Assembly: GCF_003434055.1 (NCBI RefSeq)
Contig: NZ_QVEX01000015.1
Coordinates: 1 to 64,000 of the forward strand
Direction: 5' to 3'
DNA length: 64,000 bases
Source: Enterocloster aldenensis
Lineage (GTDB): Bacteria > Bacillota > Clostridia > Lachnospirales > Lachnospiraceae
Shown here: piece by piece, positions 16,901 to 25,164 of the stretch
Layout: every line of letters begins with the position of its first letter
Position numbering within the stretch: the stretch's first letter is position 1
Notes under the pieces: model-generated
Told to the model about the DNA's origin: nothing
Databases searched by the model: none
What the model saw: only the letters and a program-made list of their open reading frames with translations
Made by a program: the position numbers and the translations under genes

Positions 16901-17968
16901 TTATCTATCCTGCTTTTCAATGGCCTCCCAGAGCCCGTTCAGGTAACATGCCCCAAGGGCCCTGTCATAAAGACCGTATCCCGGCATGGATACCTCGCCC
17001 CATATAGCCCTGCCGTGGTCAGGACGCATGATTCCGCCAAATCCGATATCGTGGAGCGCTTTCATGATTTCATACATGTCCATGCTGCCGTCCGCTGACA
17101 GATGGGCTGCTTCCTGGAAATCCCCAGGCGCATTGTACTGCAGATTGCGCACATGGGCAAATGGAATCCTTCCTTTAAGGGAACGGATGATGTCGGGGAT
17201 ATCATTTTCCGGATTGCTTCCCAGGGAACCGGTGCACAGGGTAACGCCGTTAAAGGGCGCGTCCACTGCCTTCATAAGCTTTAACAGCTGCTCCTTACCG
17301 GTCATGATCCTTGCCAGTCCGAATACGGGCCATGCCGGATCGTCCGGATGGATTGCCATCCTGATATCGTATTTCTCACATACGGGCTGGATTGCCTTTA
17401 AGAAATACACCAGGTTGTCAAACAGCCTGTCAGCATCCACATCCCTGTACATTTCAAATAATTCCTTAATCCTGGCCATGCGCTCAGGCTCCCATCCCGG
17501 AAGTTCAAAGCCATTGGACTTCTCACCCATGGATTCAAACATGTTCTCAGGATCAATCCGGTCAATCTCCTTCTGGTCATAGGCCAGGACCGTGGAACCG
17601 TCCGGGCGTACCTTTGCAAGGTCGGAACGGGTCCAGTCAAATACAGGCATGAAGTTATAGCAGACAATATGGATATCTGCCTGTCCCAGGCGCTCCAGCG
17701 TTGTAATATAATTGGCAATGTACTGCTCCCTTTCAGGCGCGCCCACCTTGATGGCGTCGTGGATGTTCACACTCTCGATTCCCATTACCTTTAAGCCTTT
17801 GGATTCCACGTACTCCTTCATCTGAAGAATACGCTCCATGGGCCATGCCTCGCCGGCCGGGATGTCGTACAGTGTGGTGATGACGCCCTTTACACCGGGA
17901 ATCTGGCGGATCTGCTCCAGGGAAACTGAGTCAACCCCTTCACCAAACCAACGCAATGTCATATCCAT
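16901..17968 (-). CDS. uxuA: Mannonate dehydratase UxuA
   Basis: Dehydrates D-mannonate to 2-keto-3-deoxygluconate in glucuronate breakdown. The reading begins MDMTLRWFGEGVDSV, the classical UxuA start, and contains GIESVNIHDAIK, AIHPDDPAWPVFGLARI, TLCTGSLG, FAHVRNLQY and MRPDHGRAIWGE, where the metal-binding His and Cys residues lie. About 355 residues, normal for the family. The ATG at 17968 has AAGGAGG 9 bases upstream; an earlier in-frame ATG at 18022 lacks a site. The other uronate genes (uxaC, uxuB, kdgK/A) are not in the window. Confidence 0.95.
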   Translation of the reverse strand: MDMTLRWFGEGVDSVSLEQIRQIPGVKGVITTLYDIPAGEAWPMERILQMKEYVESKGLKVMGIESVNIHDAIKVGAPEREQYIANYITTLERLGQADIHIVCYNFMPVFDWTRSDLAKVRPDGSTVLAYDQKEIDRIDPENMFESMGEKSNGFELPGWEPERMARIKELFEMYRDVDADRLFDNLVYFLKAIQPVCEKYDIRMAIHPDDPAWPVFGLARIMTGKEQLLKLMKAVDAPFNGVTLCTGSLGSNPENDIPDIIRSLKGRIPFAHVRNLQYNAPGDFQEAAHLSADGSMDMYEIMKALHDIGFGGIMRPDHGRAIWGEVSMPGYGLYDRALGACYLNGLWEAIEKQDR

Positions 17969-18037
17969 AATCCTTGTCCTCCTTAATTGTTTCATAGGTT
18001 TTAAATGGTCCTGCAGTGACATGCAGTATTAAATATT

Positions 18038-18049
18038 TTAGTATACTAA
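18038..18049. promoter_or_regulatory. 12-bp palindromic operator at the uxuA promoter
   Basis: TTAGTATACTAA is a perfect palindrome placed just downstream of the predicted -10 of uxuA, at the expected transcription start. GntR/FadR proteins bind palindromes of this sort, so it is the likely site of the adjacent GntR regulator. A near match, TTAGTACACTAT, lies about 110 bases before pflB. Confidence 0.55.
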
Positions 18050-18050
18050 T

Positions 18051-18079
18051 ATATTACTATTTGCCGCCCCCTTTGTCAA
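18051..18079 (-). promoter_or_regulatory. Predicted uxuA promoter
   Basis: On the minus strand a perfect TTGACA (18074-18079), 17-base spacer, and TAATAT (18051-18056). Confidence 0.7.
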
Positions 18080-18132
18080 TACAGAAATGACACCATATTT
18101 CATAATTTAAACAGAAAAATAAACAGAAAAAA

Positions 18133-18234
18133 CGTCTGCCGCATCCCTTAGGGCCTGTTTGAAAACGCATTCCTGCCATCTGGCAGAAAGCAATTTTCAA
18201 ACATGGCCGAATTAAGCACTAGATACGGCAGACG
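18133..18234 (-). terminator. Terminator of the DUF1858 gene with a repeat element in its loop
   Basis: On the minus strand CGTCTGCCG and CGGCAGACG form the stem and are followed by TTTTTTCTG. The loop is about 84 bases long because it contains the 69-bp inverted-repeat element at 18147-18215. Without that element it would be an ordinary terminator. Confidence 0.65.
18147..18215. repeat. Small inverted-repeat element, copy E1
   Basis: The ends share GGCC(A/T)TGTTTGAAAA as an inverted repeat, with an inner CTGCCATCTGGCAG hairpin. The sequence TAGGG..TGTTTGAAAA..CATTCC..GAAAGCAATTTTC is shared with copy E2 at 61322-61397. Non-coding; looks like a MITE or REP-type element. Confidence 0.65.
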
Positions 18235-18271
18235 CCATTTCATCCACAATCCGGTTAATGCCAAATAAACC

Positions 18272-18472
18272 TTATCTGCTGGCCAGGACTTCGTTCATCC
18301 CTGCAACCAGCTCATCACAGTCAATTCCGTGAACCATGCAGGCTTCTTCCAGGGACTCGCCCTGGGAAGCAGGACAACCAAGGCAGTGCATTCCTGCACG
18401 CATCAGCATAGGTGCAACCAGCTCGTCCATCTGTATCAGTTCGCCAATCAGCATGCTCTTATCAATTGTCAT
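18272..18472 (-). CDS. DUF1858 domain protein
   Basis: A 66-residue soluble protein made of one DUF1858 domain. It begins [17 protein letters not shown] and has the typical [19 protein letters not shown] core, with two cysteines spaced CLGC after a Met-rich helix. The domain is found alone or fused to disulfide-reductase and hybrid-cluster-type proteins in anaerobes; its exact role is not established. AAGGAGG precedes the ATG by 10 bases. It is divergent from pflB and ends at a terminator interrupted by a repeat element. Confidence 0.88.
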   Translation of the reverse strand: MTIDKSMLIGELIQMDELVAPMLMRAGMHCLGCPASQGESLEEACMVHGIDCDELVAGMNEVLASR

Positions 18473-18646
18473 GACTATTGTACCTCCTTATATTTCTGCT
18501 TTTAGTATTCCCATAATAACGGATACCAGTGCTTTAATCATCATAATACGATTTCGTGTTTTTGACAAGCCCTGGATCCACTTACATTTTCTTCATATTA
18601 ACCAGAATTATCAAGGATTGTTAAAAAATATTATCATTAAAACCTA

Positions 18647-18676
18647 TTGACGTGTATACAATGTACATCTTATAAT
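18647..18676 (+). promoter_or_regulatory. Predicted pflB promoter
   Basis: TTGACG (18647-18652), 18-base spacer, perfect TATAAT (18671-18676). The spacer holds TGTATACA and TGTACA, palindromic words that could bind a regulator. A 160-base leader follows before the pflB ATG. Confidence 0.6.
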
Positions 18677-18837
18677 AAATGTTGCAAAAGCAACAGCATA
18701 AACCATTTATTTTTAGTACACTATGGGTGCCGGAAGAATCGGTAAATATTTCTGAGCAGTATGGCTGTCATTCATATGGCTAATAATAATTCTACTATGA
18801 TACTATCAGCACACGCATTCCACAGGAGGAAAAGTCT

Positions 18838-20946
18838 ATGAGAACAGAATGGAACACTTTTAACGGCGGTGTATGGCAGCGGGAAATTAATGTCCGCGAT
18901 TTTATACAGAAAAACTATACCCCCTATGACGGCAATGACGGATTCCTGGAAGGGCCTACCCAGAACACCACCGAGCTTTGGGACCAGGTCATGGAGCTTA
19001 CGAAGAAGGAACTGGAAGCCGGCGGCGTCCTGGATATGGATACAAAAATCATATCCACCATCACTTCCCATGGCCCGGGATATTTAAATAAGGAAAAGGA
19101 AACCATAGTGGGCTTCCAGACCGATAAGCCTTTTAAGCGTTCCCTTCAGCCTTACGGCGGCATCCGCATGGCTGTAAAGGCGTGCCAGGACAACGGCTAT
19201 GAGGTAGACCCTGAAATAGTGGAATTCTTCACAAAACATAGGAAGACCCACAATGCAGGTGTGTTTGATGCATATACGGATGAGATGCGTGCATGCCGGT
19301 CCAGCCATATCATAACCGGCCTCCCCGATGCTTATGGACGGGGCCGCATCATCGGCGATTACCGCCGTATTGCCCTTTACGGCGTGGATGCCCTGATTCA
19401 GGAAAAGAAGGAAGAAAAGGATTCCACCCGCACCATCATGTACTCCGATGTCATCCGGGAGCGGGAAGAGCTGTCCGAGCAGATCCGTGCGCTGGAGGAT
19501 TTAAAGACCTTGGGAAAGATTTACGGTTTTGACATTTCCAGGCCCGCGGCAGATGTAAAGGAAGCAATCCAGTGGACCTATTTCGGATACCTGGCAGCTG
19601 TAAAGGAACAGAACGGCGCTGCCATGTCCCTTGGCCGCACCTCCACCTTTATTGACATTTACGCGGAGCGTGACTTACGTGAGGGCAGATACACCGAATC
19701 CCAGATTCAGGAGTTCGTGGACCATTTCATCATGAAGCTGCGCCTTGTGAAGTTTGCAAGGACACCTGAATACAATGACCTGTTCTCCGGCGATCCCACA
19801 TGGGTTACGGAGTCCATCGGCGGAATCGGCATTGACGGACGCCATATGGTGACCAAGATGTCCTACCGTTACCTACACACCCTCAAGAACCTGGGCACTG
19901 CGCCTGAGCCGAACCTGACCGTGCTCTGGTCCACCAGACTGCCTGAGAACTTTAAACGGTTCTGCGCAAAAACCTCCATTGAGTCCTCCTCCATCCAGTA
20001 TGAGAACGATGACCTGATGCGGGTAACCCACGGGGACGACTATGCCATTGCCTGCTGCGTATCCAGCATGAGGCTGGGCAAGGAAATGCAGTTCTTCGGC
20101 GCAAGGGCCAACCTGGCAAAGTGCCTGTTATACGCCATCAATGGCGGCGTGGACGAGATTTCCGGCAAACAGGTAGGACCCAAATACCGCCCCATCACTT
20201 CTGAATACCTGGATTACGACGAGGTCATGGATAAATATAAGGACATGATGAAATGGCTTGCAAAGGTATATGTCAACGCCCTTAACATCATCCACTACAA
20301 CCACGACAAATACAGCTATGAAAGACTTCAGATGGCCCTTCATGATAAAAAGGTGACCAGATGGTTTGCAACCGGTATTGCCGGACTTTCCGTTGTGGCT
20401 GACTCCCTGTCCGCCATCAAGTACGCAAAGGTTAAGACCGTGCGCAATGAGAAGGGTATTGTGACAGACTATATTGTAGAGGGAGATTTCCCTAAATATG
20501 GAAATAACGATGACCGCGTGGACCAGCTGGCAGCTGACCTGGTACACACCTTCATGAGTTTCATCAAGGGCAACCATACCTACCGGGGCGGAATCCCCAC
20601 CACCTCCATCCTTACCATCACCTCCAACGTGGTGTATGGCCAGAATACCGGCTCCACACCGGACGGACGTAAGGGCGGACAACCGTTTGCCCCCGGCGCA
20701 AACCCGATGCACCACAGGGACAGCCACGGCGCAATCGCCTCCCTTGCCTCTGTTGCCAAGCTTCCCTTCAGGGATGCCCAGGACGGTATCTCCAATACTT
20801 TCTCCATCATACCGGGCGCCCTTGGCAAGGACGACCAGGTGTTCATGGGGGACCTGGAAGTGGAACTGTCCGGCTGCGGCGGCTGCGAAGTGGGCGGCAA
20901 CCTGTTCGGCGGCCTGGACACGGAAGCCGACATTGAGGAATCATGA
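18838..20946 (+). CDS. pflB: Pyruvate formate-lyase catalytic subunit lacking its glycyl-radical domain
   Basis: Formate C-acetyltransferase converts pyruvate and CoA to acetyl-CoA and formate. The 702 residues cover the catalytic barrel, including the active-site cysteine pair in [10 protein letters not shown] and the late motif [18 protein letters not shown]. The C-terminal glycyl-radical block (RVSGYAV) of normal 740-760-residue enzymes is missing. Instead, after [14 protein letters not shown], the protein ends in a Gly/Cys-rich tail ([20 protein letters not shown]). The missing block is encoded by the next gene. AGGAGG precedes the ATG. Because no frame contains the joined sequence, this is a domain split, not a simple frameshift. 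Confidence 0.93.
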   Translation: MRTEWNTFNGGVWQREINVRDFIQKNYTPYDGNDGFLEGPTQNTTELWDQVMELTKKELEAGGVLDMDTKIISTITSHGPGYLNKEKETIVGFQTDKPFKRSLQPYGGIRMAVKACQDNGYEVDPEIVEFFTKHRKTHNAGVFDAYTDEMRACRSSHIITGLPDAYGRGRIIGDYRRIALYGVDALIQEKKEEKDSTRTIMYSDVIREREELSEQIRALEDLKTLGKIYGFDISRPAADVKEAIQWTYFGYLAAVKEQNGAAMSLGRTSTFIDIYAERDLREGRYTESQIQEFVDHFIMKLRLVKFARTPEYNDLFSGDPTWVTESIGGIGIDGRHMVTKMSYRYLHTLKNLGTAPEPNLTVLWSTRLPENFKRFCAKTSIESSSIQYENDDLMRVTHGDDYAIACCVSSMRLGKEMQFFGARANLAKCLLYAINGGVDEISGKQVGPKYRPITSEYLDYDEVMDKYKDMMKWLAKVYVNALNIIHYNHDKYSYERLQMALHDKKVTRWFATGIAGLSVVADSLSAIKYAKVKTVRNEKGIVTDYIVEGDFPKYGNNDDRVDQLAADLVHTFMSFIKGNHTYRGGIPTTSILTITSNVVYGQNTGSTPDGRKGGQPFAPGANPMHHRDSHGAIASLASVAKLPFRDAQDGISNTFSIIPGALGKDDQVFMGDLEVELSGCGGCEVGGNLFGGLDTEADIEES

Positions 20947-21058
20947 GACGTTGGCAAACGCGGGCAGATAACAGTCATGGGCAGATGGCCATCATGGGCG
21001 TGTGACAATCATAAACTGATAACAATGTAAATGACATCAAGAAAGCGAGGACAATATT

Positions 21059-21304
21059 ATGGTAAAAGCAAGCGAATCCCAGATTGATAACCTGGTGGCA
21101 CTGCTGGACGGCTATGCCCAGGAAGGCGGACACCATCTTAATGTAAATGTATTCAGCAAGGAAACCCTTTTGGACGCCCAGGCCCATCCTGAGAAATATC
21201 CTCAGTTAACAGTCCGGGTATCAGGCTACGCGGTAAACTTTAATAAACTCACAAAACAGCAGCAGGATGAGGTCATTTCCAGGACCTTCCACGGAGCCAT
21301 CTAA
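21059..21304 (+). CDS. Free-standing glycyl-radical subunit of pyruvate formate-lyase
   Basis: An 81-residue protein equal to the C-terminal end of pyruvate formate-lyase: [37 protein letters not shown] and [15 protein letters not shown]. The glycine in RVSGYAV is the residue that PflA turns into a radical. Similar stand-alone proteins (GrcA/YfiD) rescue damaged enzyme in enterobacteria, but here the neighbouring large subunit has no such domain, so this one must supply it. It has its own site, GCGAGGA, 7 bases before the ATG, and lies 112 bases after pflB and 46 before pflA. Confidence 0.93.
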   Translation: MVKASESQIDNLVALLDGYAQEGGHHLNVNVFSKETLLDAQAHPEKYPQLTVRVSGYAVNFNKLTKQQQDEVISRTFHGAI

Positions 21305-21350
21305 ATCCATGGGATTGTGGTAAAGTAAAGATACGAGAGGAGGGCTGCAC

Positions 21351-22118
21351 ATGATAGGGCGTGTACATTCGGTAGAAAGTTTTGGCACGGTTGACGGACC
21401 CGGCATCCGCATGGTCATTTTCTTAAGCGGCTGCCCCATGAGATGTATTTACTGCCACAATCCCGATACATGGGATCCCAAAGGGGGAAAACCTATGACT
21501 GTGGAAGAAATCCTGGCGCAGTTTGAACAGGCCCGCCCATTTTATAAAAAAGGCGGCATCACGGTCAGCGGCGGCGAGCCATTGATGCAGATACCCTTTG
21601 TTACCGAACTTTTTGAGGCGGCCAGGGCCAGGAAAATCCATACCTGCCTGGACACCTCGGGCATTACGTTTAACCCTTCTTCCGAAGGAGTCATGGCCAT
21701 GTTTGACCGTCTCATGGCCGTCACCGACCTGGTAATGCTTGATATCAAGCATATTGACCCTGAAGAGCATATAAAGCTGTGCGCGCAGCCTCAGGACAAT
21801 ATACTGGCCTTTGCCAGATACCTGGAACAGAAAAAAATACCGGTGTGGATCCGTCATGTGGCGGTGCCCGGGATCACGGACAATGAAACATACCTGTACC
21901 GGCTTGGGAGATATCTGGGGACCCTTAAGAACATAAAGGCCCTGGACGTACTTCCCTACCACGATATGGGTAAGGCAAAATACCACGAACTGGGAATCCC
22001 TTACGCCCTTGAGGATGTGGCTCCCATGGAGGCCGGCAAAGCAGCGGAATGCCGGAAGGTCATCCTTAAGGGAATGCGGGATGCCCGTGCTGCCTTAACG
22101 GACGCGGGCCGTTCCTAG
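21351..22118 (+). CDS. pflA: Pyruvate formate-lyase activating enzyme PflA
   Basis: Radical-SAM enzyme that places the glycyl radical on pyruvate formate-lyase. Its 255 residues have the normal length. The start MIGRVHSVESFGTVDGPGIR is typical, followed by the cluster motif CPMRCIYCHN (CxxxCxxC), the SAM-binding SGGEPLMQ, and VWIRHVAVPGITDN. AGGAGG precedes the ATG. Gene order pflB, glycyl-radical gene, pflA points to one operon; its peptide substrate here would be the small 81-residue protein. Confidence 0.96.
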   Translation: MIGRVHSVESFGTVDGPGIRMVIFLSGCPMRCIYCHNPDTWDPKGGKPMTVEEILAQFEQARPFYKKGGITVSGGEPLMQIPFVTELFEAARARKIHTCLDTSGITFNPSSEGVMAMFDRLMAVTDLVMLDIKHIDPEEHIKLCAQPQDNILAFARYLEQKKIPVWIRHVAVPGITDNETYLYRLGRYLGTLKNIKALDVLPYHDMGKAKYHELGIPYALEDVAPMEAGKAAECRKVILKGMRDARAALTDAGRS

Positions 22119-22201
22119 TGCCCCCCGGCGTATTGTACCAGGGTCTGTTTGATTGCTCTTGAATTTATACAATATTAGCACATGGAGGCAGCATTTTCCT
22201 C

Positions 22202-22230
22202 TTGAATAATTACACTTTATAGTATAAAAT
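22202..22230 (+). promoter_or_regulatory. Predicted ferredoxin promoter
   Basis: TTGAAT (22202-22207), 17-base spacer, TAAAAT (22225-22230), 40 bases before the ferredoxin ATG. Confidence 0.55.
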
Positions 22231-22269
22231 AAAATAACAATGTAGACAAATCTAAGGAGGTACTTAATC

Positions 22270-22437
22270 ATGGCATATGTAATTAACGACGCTTGTGTAA
22301 GCTGCGGCAGCTGTGCTGGGGAATGTCCAGTAGGCGCTATTTCTGAGGGAGACGGAAAGTACGTTATCGACGCTGATACCTGCATCGACTGCGGAACCTG
22401 TGCAGCTACCTGCCCAACCGGAGCTATTGAAGGCTAA
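22270..22437 (+). CDS. 2[4Fe-4S] ferredoxin
   Basis: A 55-residue clostridial-type ferredoxin, a cytoplasmic electron carrier. It has two clusters of the CxxCxxCxxxC type: cysteines 9, 12, 15 and 19 (CVSCGSCAGECP) and 38, 41, 44 and 48 (CIDCGTCAATCP), each followed by the expected proline. AAGGAGG lies just upstream of the ATG. It has its own promoter and a terminator directly after, so it is a single-gene unit downstream of the pfl operon. It may serve pyruvate or hydrogen metabolism, but no partner is nearby. Confidence 0.97.
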   Translation: MAYVINDACVSCGSCAGECPVGAISEGDGKYVIDADTCIDCGTCAATCPTGAIEG

Positions 22438-22450
22438 TTGAGTTACATAA

Positions 22451-22481
22451 GAGCTTCTTCCTGAGGGAAGGGGCTCTTTTT
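22451..22481 (+). terminator. Ferredoxin terminator
   Basis: GAGCTTCTTCC pairs imperfectly with GGAAGGGGCTC and is followed by TTTTT, 13 bases after the stop codon. Confidence 0.8.
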
Positions 22482-22562
22482 CAGTTTACGGAAAACACCG
22501 CAAGGCAGAACGCCGCATAGAATCTATTAATAAGAAATACATAAGTTATCCGGAGGAAATCA

Positions 22563-23282
22563 ATGATTATTAAAAAACCAGTAATTGGAATTACCCCTTC
22601 CCATAATACTGAAAATGATGATATCAGCCTGCGTCCCACCTATCTCAGGGCTATCCTGGCAGCCGGGGGCGTTCCTGTGGTCCTCCCCTTAGAGGCCGGG
22701 GACGATGATTTGAAAATGTTTGCGCATATGTTTGACGGATTCCTGTTTTCCGGCGGGCCGGATCCCCATCCGTTCCTGTTTGGGGAGGAGACACAGGCAA
22801 ACTGCGGCAATGCGTCCATTCCCAGGGATACCATGGAACTGGCCCTTTTAAAGGCTGTGATGAATGTAAGGAAACCCATTCTTGGCATCTGCCGCGGCGC
22901 ACAGATCATCAATGTGGGCCTTGGCGGGGATATCTACCAGGATATACCCAGCCAGACAGACCAAAGTTTCCCCATTGCCCACAGGCAGCCTTTCGCATAT
23001 CCTGTCCCTTCCCATCACGTGCATATCATTAAGGATACCCTGCTGTCCAGGATATGCGGCGGCAGGATGGAAATCGCGGTCAACAGCTTCCACCATCAGG
23101 CCGTGCGGGAACCGGCCCCCGGCCTTGTTGCCAGCGGCCTGGCGCCGGACACCATCATAGAGGCCGTGGAAATGCCGGATTATCCTTATCTGCTGGGAGT
23201 GCAGTGGCATCCGGAGCACATGTGGCCAAAGGACCAGGCGGCTGCCAATATATTTAAGAGTTTTGTGGAAGCCTGCAGATAA
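22563..23282 (+). CDS. Gamma-glutamyl-gamma-aminobutyrate hydrolase family protein (peptidase C26)
   Basis: A class I glutamine-amidotransferase-like hydrolase of 239 residues. The nucleophile elbow is GICRGAQIINVGLGG with the catalytic Cys, and the His-Glu pair lies in VQWHPEHMW. LFSGGPDPHPFLFGEE near residue 65 is typical of PuuD-like enzymes that split gamma-glutamyl amide bonds, for example in putrescine breakdown. No other puu genes are adjacent, so the natural substrate is uncertain. CGGAGG lies before the ATG and a strong terminator follows. Confidence 0.9.
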   Translation: MIIKKPVIGITPSHNTENDDISLRPTYLRAILAAGGVPVVLPLEAGDDDLKMFAHMFDGFLFSGGPDPHPFLFGEETQANCGNASIPRDTMELALLKAVMNVRKPILGICRGAQIINVGLGGDIYQDIPSQTDQSFPIAHRQPFAYPVPSHHVHIIKDTLLSRICGGRMEIAVNSFHHQAVREPAPGLVASGLAPDTIIEAVEMPDYPYLLGVQWHPEHMWPKDQAAANIFKSFVEACR

Positions 23283-23291
23283 GCAAAGTAC

Positions 23292-23337
23292 AAAATGACC
23301 GTCCTGTCTATCATCAGAAAACAGGCGGTCATTTTTG
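23292..23337 (+). terminator. Terminator after the C26 hydrolase
   Basis: AAAATGACCGTCCTGT pairs with ACAGGCGGTCATTTTT, one mismatch, followed by more T. The A-rich lead lets it work on the other strand for the AT-rich cassette too. Confidence 0.9.
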
Positions 23338-23363
23338 ATAATTTGGAAGATTTAATTAGCACT

Positions 23364-24131
23364 TTAATCTTTATAGATTTCTTTTAATACATCATATATG
23401 CCGGTATATTCATTATGTCTTTTATTATCTGTACTAAATTTATTTAACACGAATAATAAATAAGAAATCTCACTTTGATTAAGTCTTTCCCAATTAAAAT
23501 TTCTCAGATAGTTATAAAAATAATCCAGAGACTTAGGTTTATTATCAAGACCAATTATAATGCCCCTATTATCACAATAATCTAAATACTCATCTGTAAT
23601 TTTTTTAATCATACTACAAAACCGTTTCTTATCACTCAGTGCATATGCGGGACAGATATAATCTCCCACACATTCATGCAACTCACCCATAGAATTTAAC
23701 ACATTCAAATTTGGATAGTTATAGATATAATACTGTTCACTCTCTATAAAGTCATTTATCTGCTCTCTAAATAAATCATTGCTATTATCTTTCATGTTTG
23801 CTTTAACATAGTAATAAAAATCTATAAGCTTTCCCCATATAATTTCATCCGAATACATTATACCGCAAATCGGAATATTTTGAAGATTTCTTTTATTCTT
23901 AATGCTGCTGATACAGTTAGATTTCAGCATTTTTCCATTATATATAAAACCGCCAACAATACTTAGCGCTATGCCATTATAAAGCCTTGGATTCTGTTTC
24001 AATTTAAAATATTGTATGTCATCCTTATCATTGTATGTTTGATAATAAAAATTATTTCCGCTGGTAAATACCGGTATTACAAAATCCGGTATATTATCAA
24101 ACATATTCAAAAATCCACAGAATGTTTTCAT
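23364..24131 (-). CDS. Hypothetical protein, second gene of an AT-rich cassette
   Basis: A protein of 255 residues that I do not recognise. It is rich in Asn, Ile, Tyr and Lys, in line with an AT-rich gene unlike its surroundings. No signal peptide; one short hydrophobic stretch (YNGIALSIVGGFIYNG) is too polar around it for a confident membrane helix. Blocks such as PDFVIPVFTSGNNFYYQTYN, IPICGIMYSDEIIWGKLIDF and GDYICPAYALSDKKRFC look structured. Its ATG overlaps the stop of the upstream gene by four bases, so the two are almost certainly translated together. A role in defence or gene transfer is possible but unproven. Confidence 0.75.
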   Translation of the reverse strand: MKTFCGFLNMFDNIPDFVIPVFTSGNNFYYQTYNDKDDIQYFKLKQNPRLYNGIALSIVGGFIYNGKMLKSNCISSIKNKRNLQNIPICGIMYSDEIIWGKLIDFYYYVKANMKDNSNDLFREQINDFIESEQYYIYNYPNLNVLNSMGELHECVGDYICPAYALSDKKRFCSMIKKITDEYLDYCDNRGIIIGLDNKPKSLDYFYNYLRNFNWERLNQSEISYLLFVLNKFSTDNKRHNEYTGIYDVLKEIYKD

Positions 24132-24886
24132 AATTTCCCTTTCTGTCTTAACAAATCAATAGCACGTTCAAAAACCACTTGATTATATCCTGATGGCTTT
24201 GTAAGGGGTCTAAAAAAATAGGTTCTAAAATCGATATGATTAGTCTCGATAAATTCCCTTACTGAATCTTTTCTATATAAATTATATGGCACAACAATAC
24301 CAATTACGGTATCCTTTAATTTTACAGATTCATCTGATATAATCTCTATCGTCCTTGCTCTTTCATCAATTGCAAATGACCCAGTTGCATTAAATAAATT
24401 AATCAGTGAATCTATATAGGTATCATTAATACAACTTGGTGTCTTCGATATTCCATTTATATAATTATCATTATCATTAAAAAAAACATCAACAAATTTT
24501 TGAATGGACTCTAAGTCAGTGTTTAATGCATAATTATCTATATTCATCCTATCATGAAAGAAATCATGATACCTCTTTCCCATAAATCCACCAGAATCAA
24601 ATGGATATACTGTATTTATTTTAATCTTAGTTTCATCTAAGATAAAACAACACGGACAATACAATTCATCCGTTCTACTATTTGTCTCTTTATCAGCAAC
24701 ATAATAAGCAGGTTTACCATAAAAAAAATATAGCAGTTCTTTTTTGAATACAGGACACACCGTTGTCTTTAACTCATCCTCCTTAACAATCTCCTCACCC
24801 AAAAATCCTTCGCATGAATGAATAAATGGAAGCGGATTAAGTTTTTCTGTTAGTTTAATCGAGTCAAGATATTCTTGTAGTTTCAT
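24128..24886 (-). CDS. Hypothetical protein, first gene of an AT-rich cassette
   Basis: About 252 residues from the ATG at 24886, chosen because GAGGAG lies 7 bases upstream; an earlier codon at 24928 lacks one. Function unknown. Notable blocks are FIHSCEGFLGEE, CPVFKKELLYFFYGKPAYY, DELYCPCCFILDE, VYPFDSGGFMGKRYHDFF and GIVVPYNLYRKD. The CPCC pair plus scattered Cys/His and the FYGKPAYY and PFDSGGF motifs suggest a conserved enzyme-like or metal-binding domain that recurs in unclassified bacterial proteins. No signal peptide. Paired with the next gene by a four-base overlap. Confidence 0.75.
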   Translation of the reverse strand: MKLQEYLDSIKLTEKLNPLPFIHSCEGFLGEEIVKEDELKTTVCPVFKKELLYFFYGKPAYYVADKETNSRTDELYCPCCFILDETKIKINTVYPFDSGGFMGKRYHDFFHDRMNIDNYALNTDLESIQKFVDVFFNDNDNYINGISKTPSCINDTYIDSLINLFNATGSFAIDERARTIEIISDESVKLKDTVIGIVVPYNLYRKDSVREFIETNHIDFRTYFFRPLTKPSGYNQVVFERAIDLLRQKGKL

Positions 24887-25100
24887 ATTTGCTCTCCTCA
24901 TTTGTTTCAGTACACTAGACGTTTGCAAAACGCCAAAAGCCTTGATTTTTATAAACCGCTATGCTCTCAGAAATATAAAAATCCTTTAATCTTGATGAAC
25001 TCATCTGTCACGTCATTCACTCTGAAAAAACAATATCCAGCAAATTCATTTCACAATTGTCTATCATAATACTACTATAACACACTATGATATTATCGTC

Positions 25101-25145
25101 AAAAGGGTTTGAGGCACCTGCTAATCAAGTACCTCAAACCCTTTA
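25101..25145 (-). terminator. Terminator of the ECF sigma/anti-sigma operon
   Basis: AAAGGGTTTGAGG pairs with CCTCAAACCC and on the minus strand is followed by TTTTGACG, about 20 bases after the stop codon. The remaining 236-base gap up to 24886 shows only AT-rich sequence with no gene. Confidence 0.8.
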
Positions 25146-25164
25146 ATCTGCATCTATTATTTAC

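Noticed and set aside
18838..21304. pflB broken by a frameshift
   Set aside because: The small glycyl-radical gene has its own ribosome site and a clean start, and the large gene has a distinct tail; no frame joins them without loss of about 110 bases.
24128..24886. Prophage or integrative element around the AT-rich pair
   Set aside because: No integrase, att-type direct repeats or structural phage genes are visible nearby.
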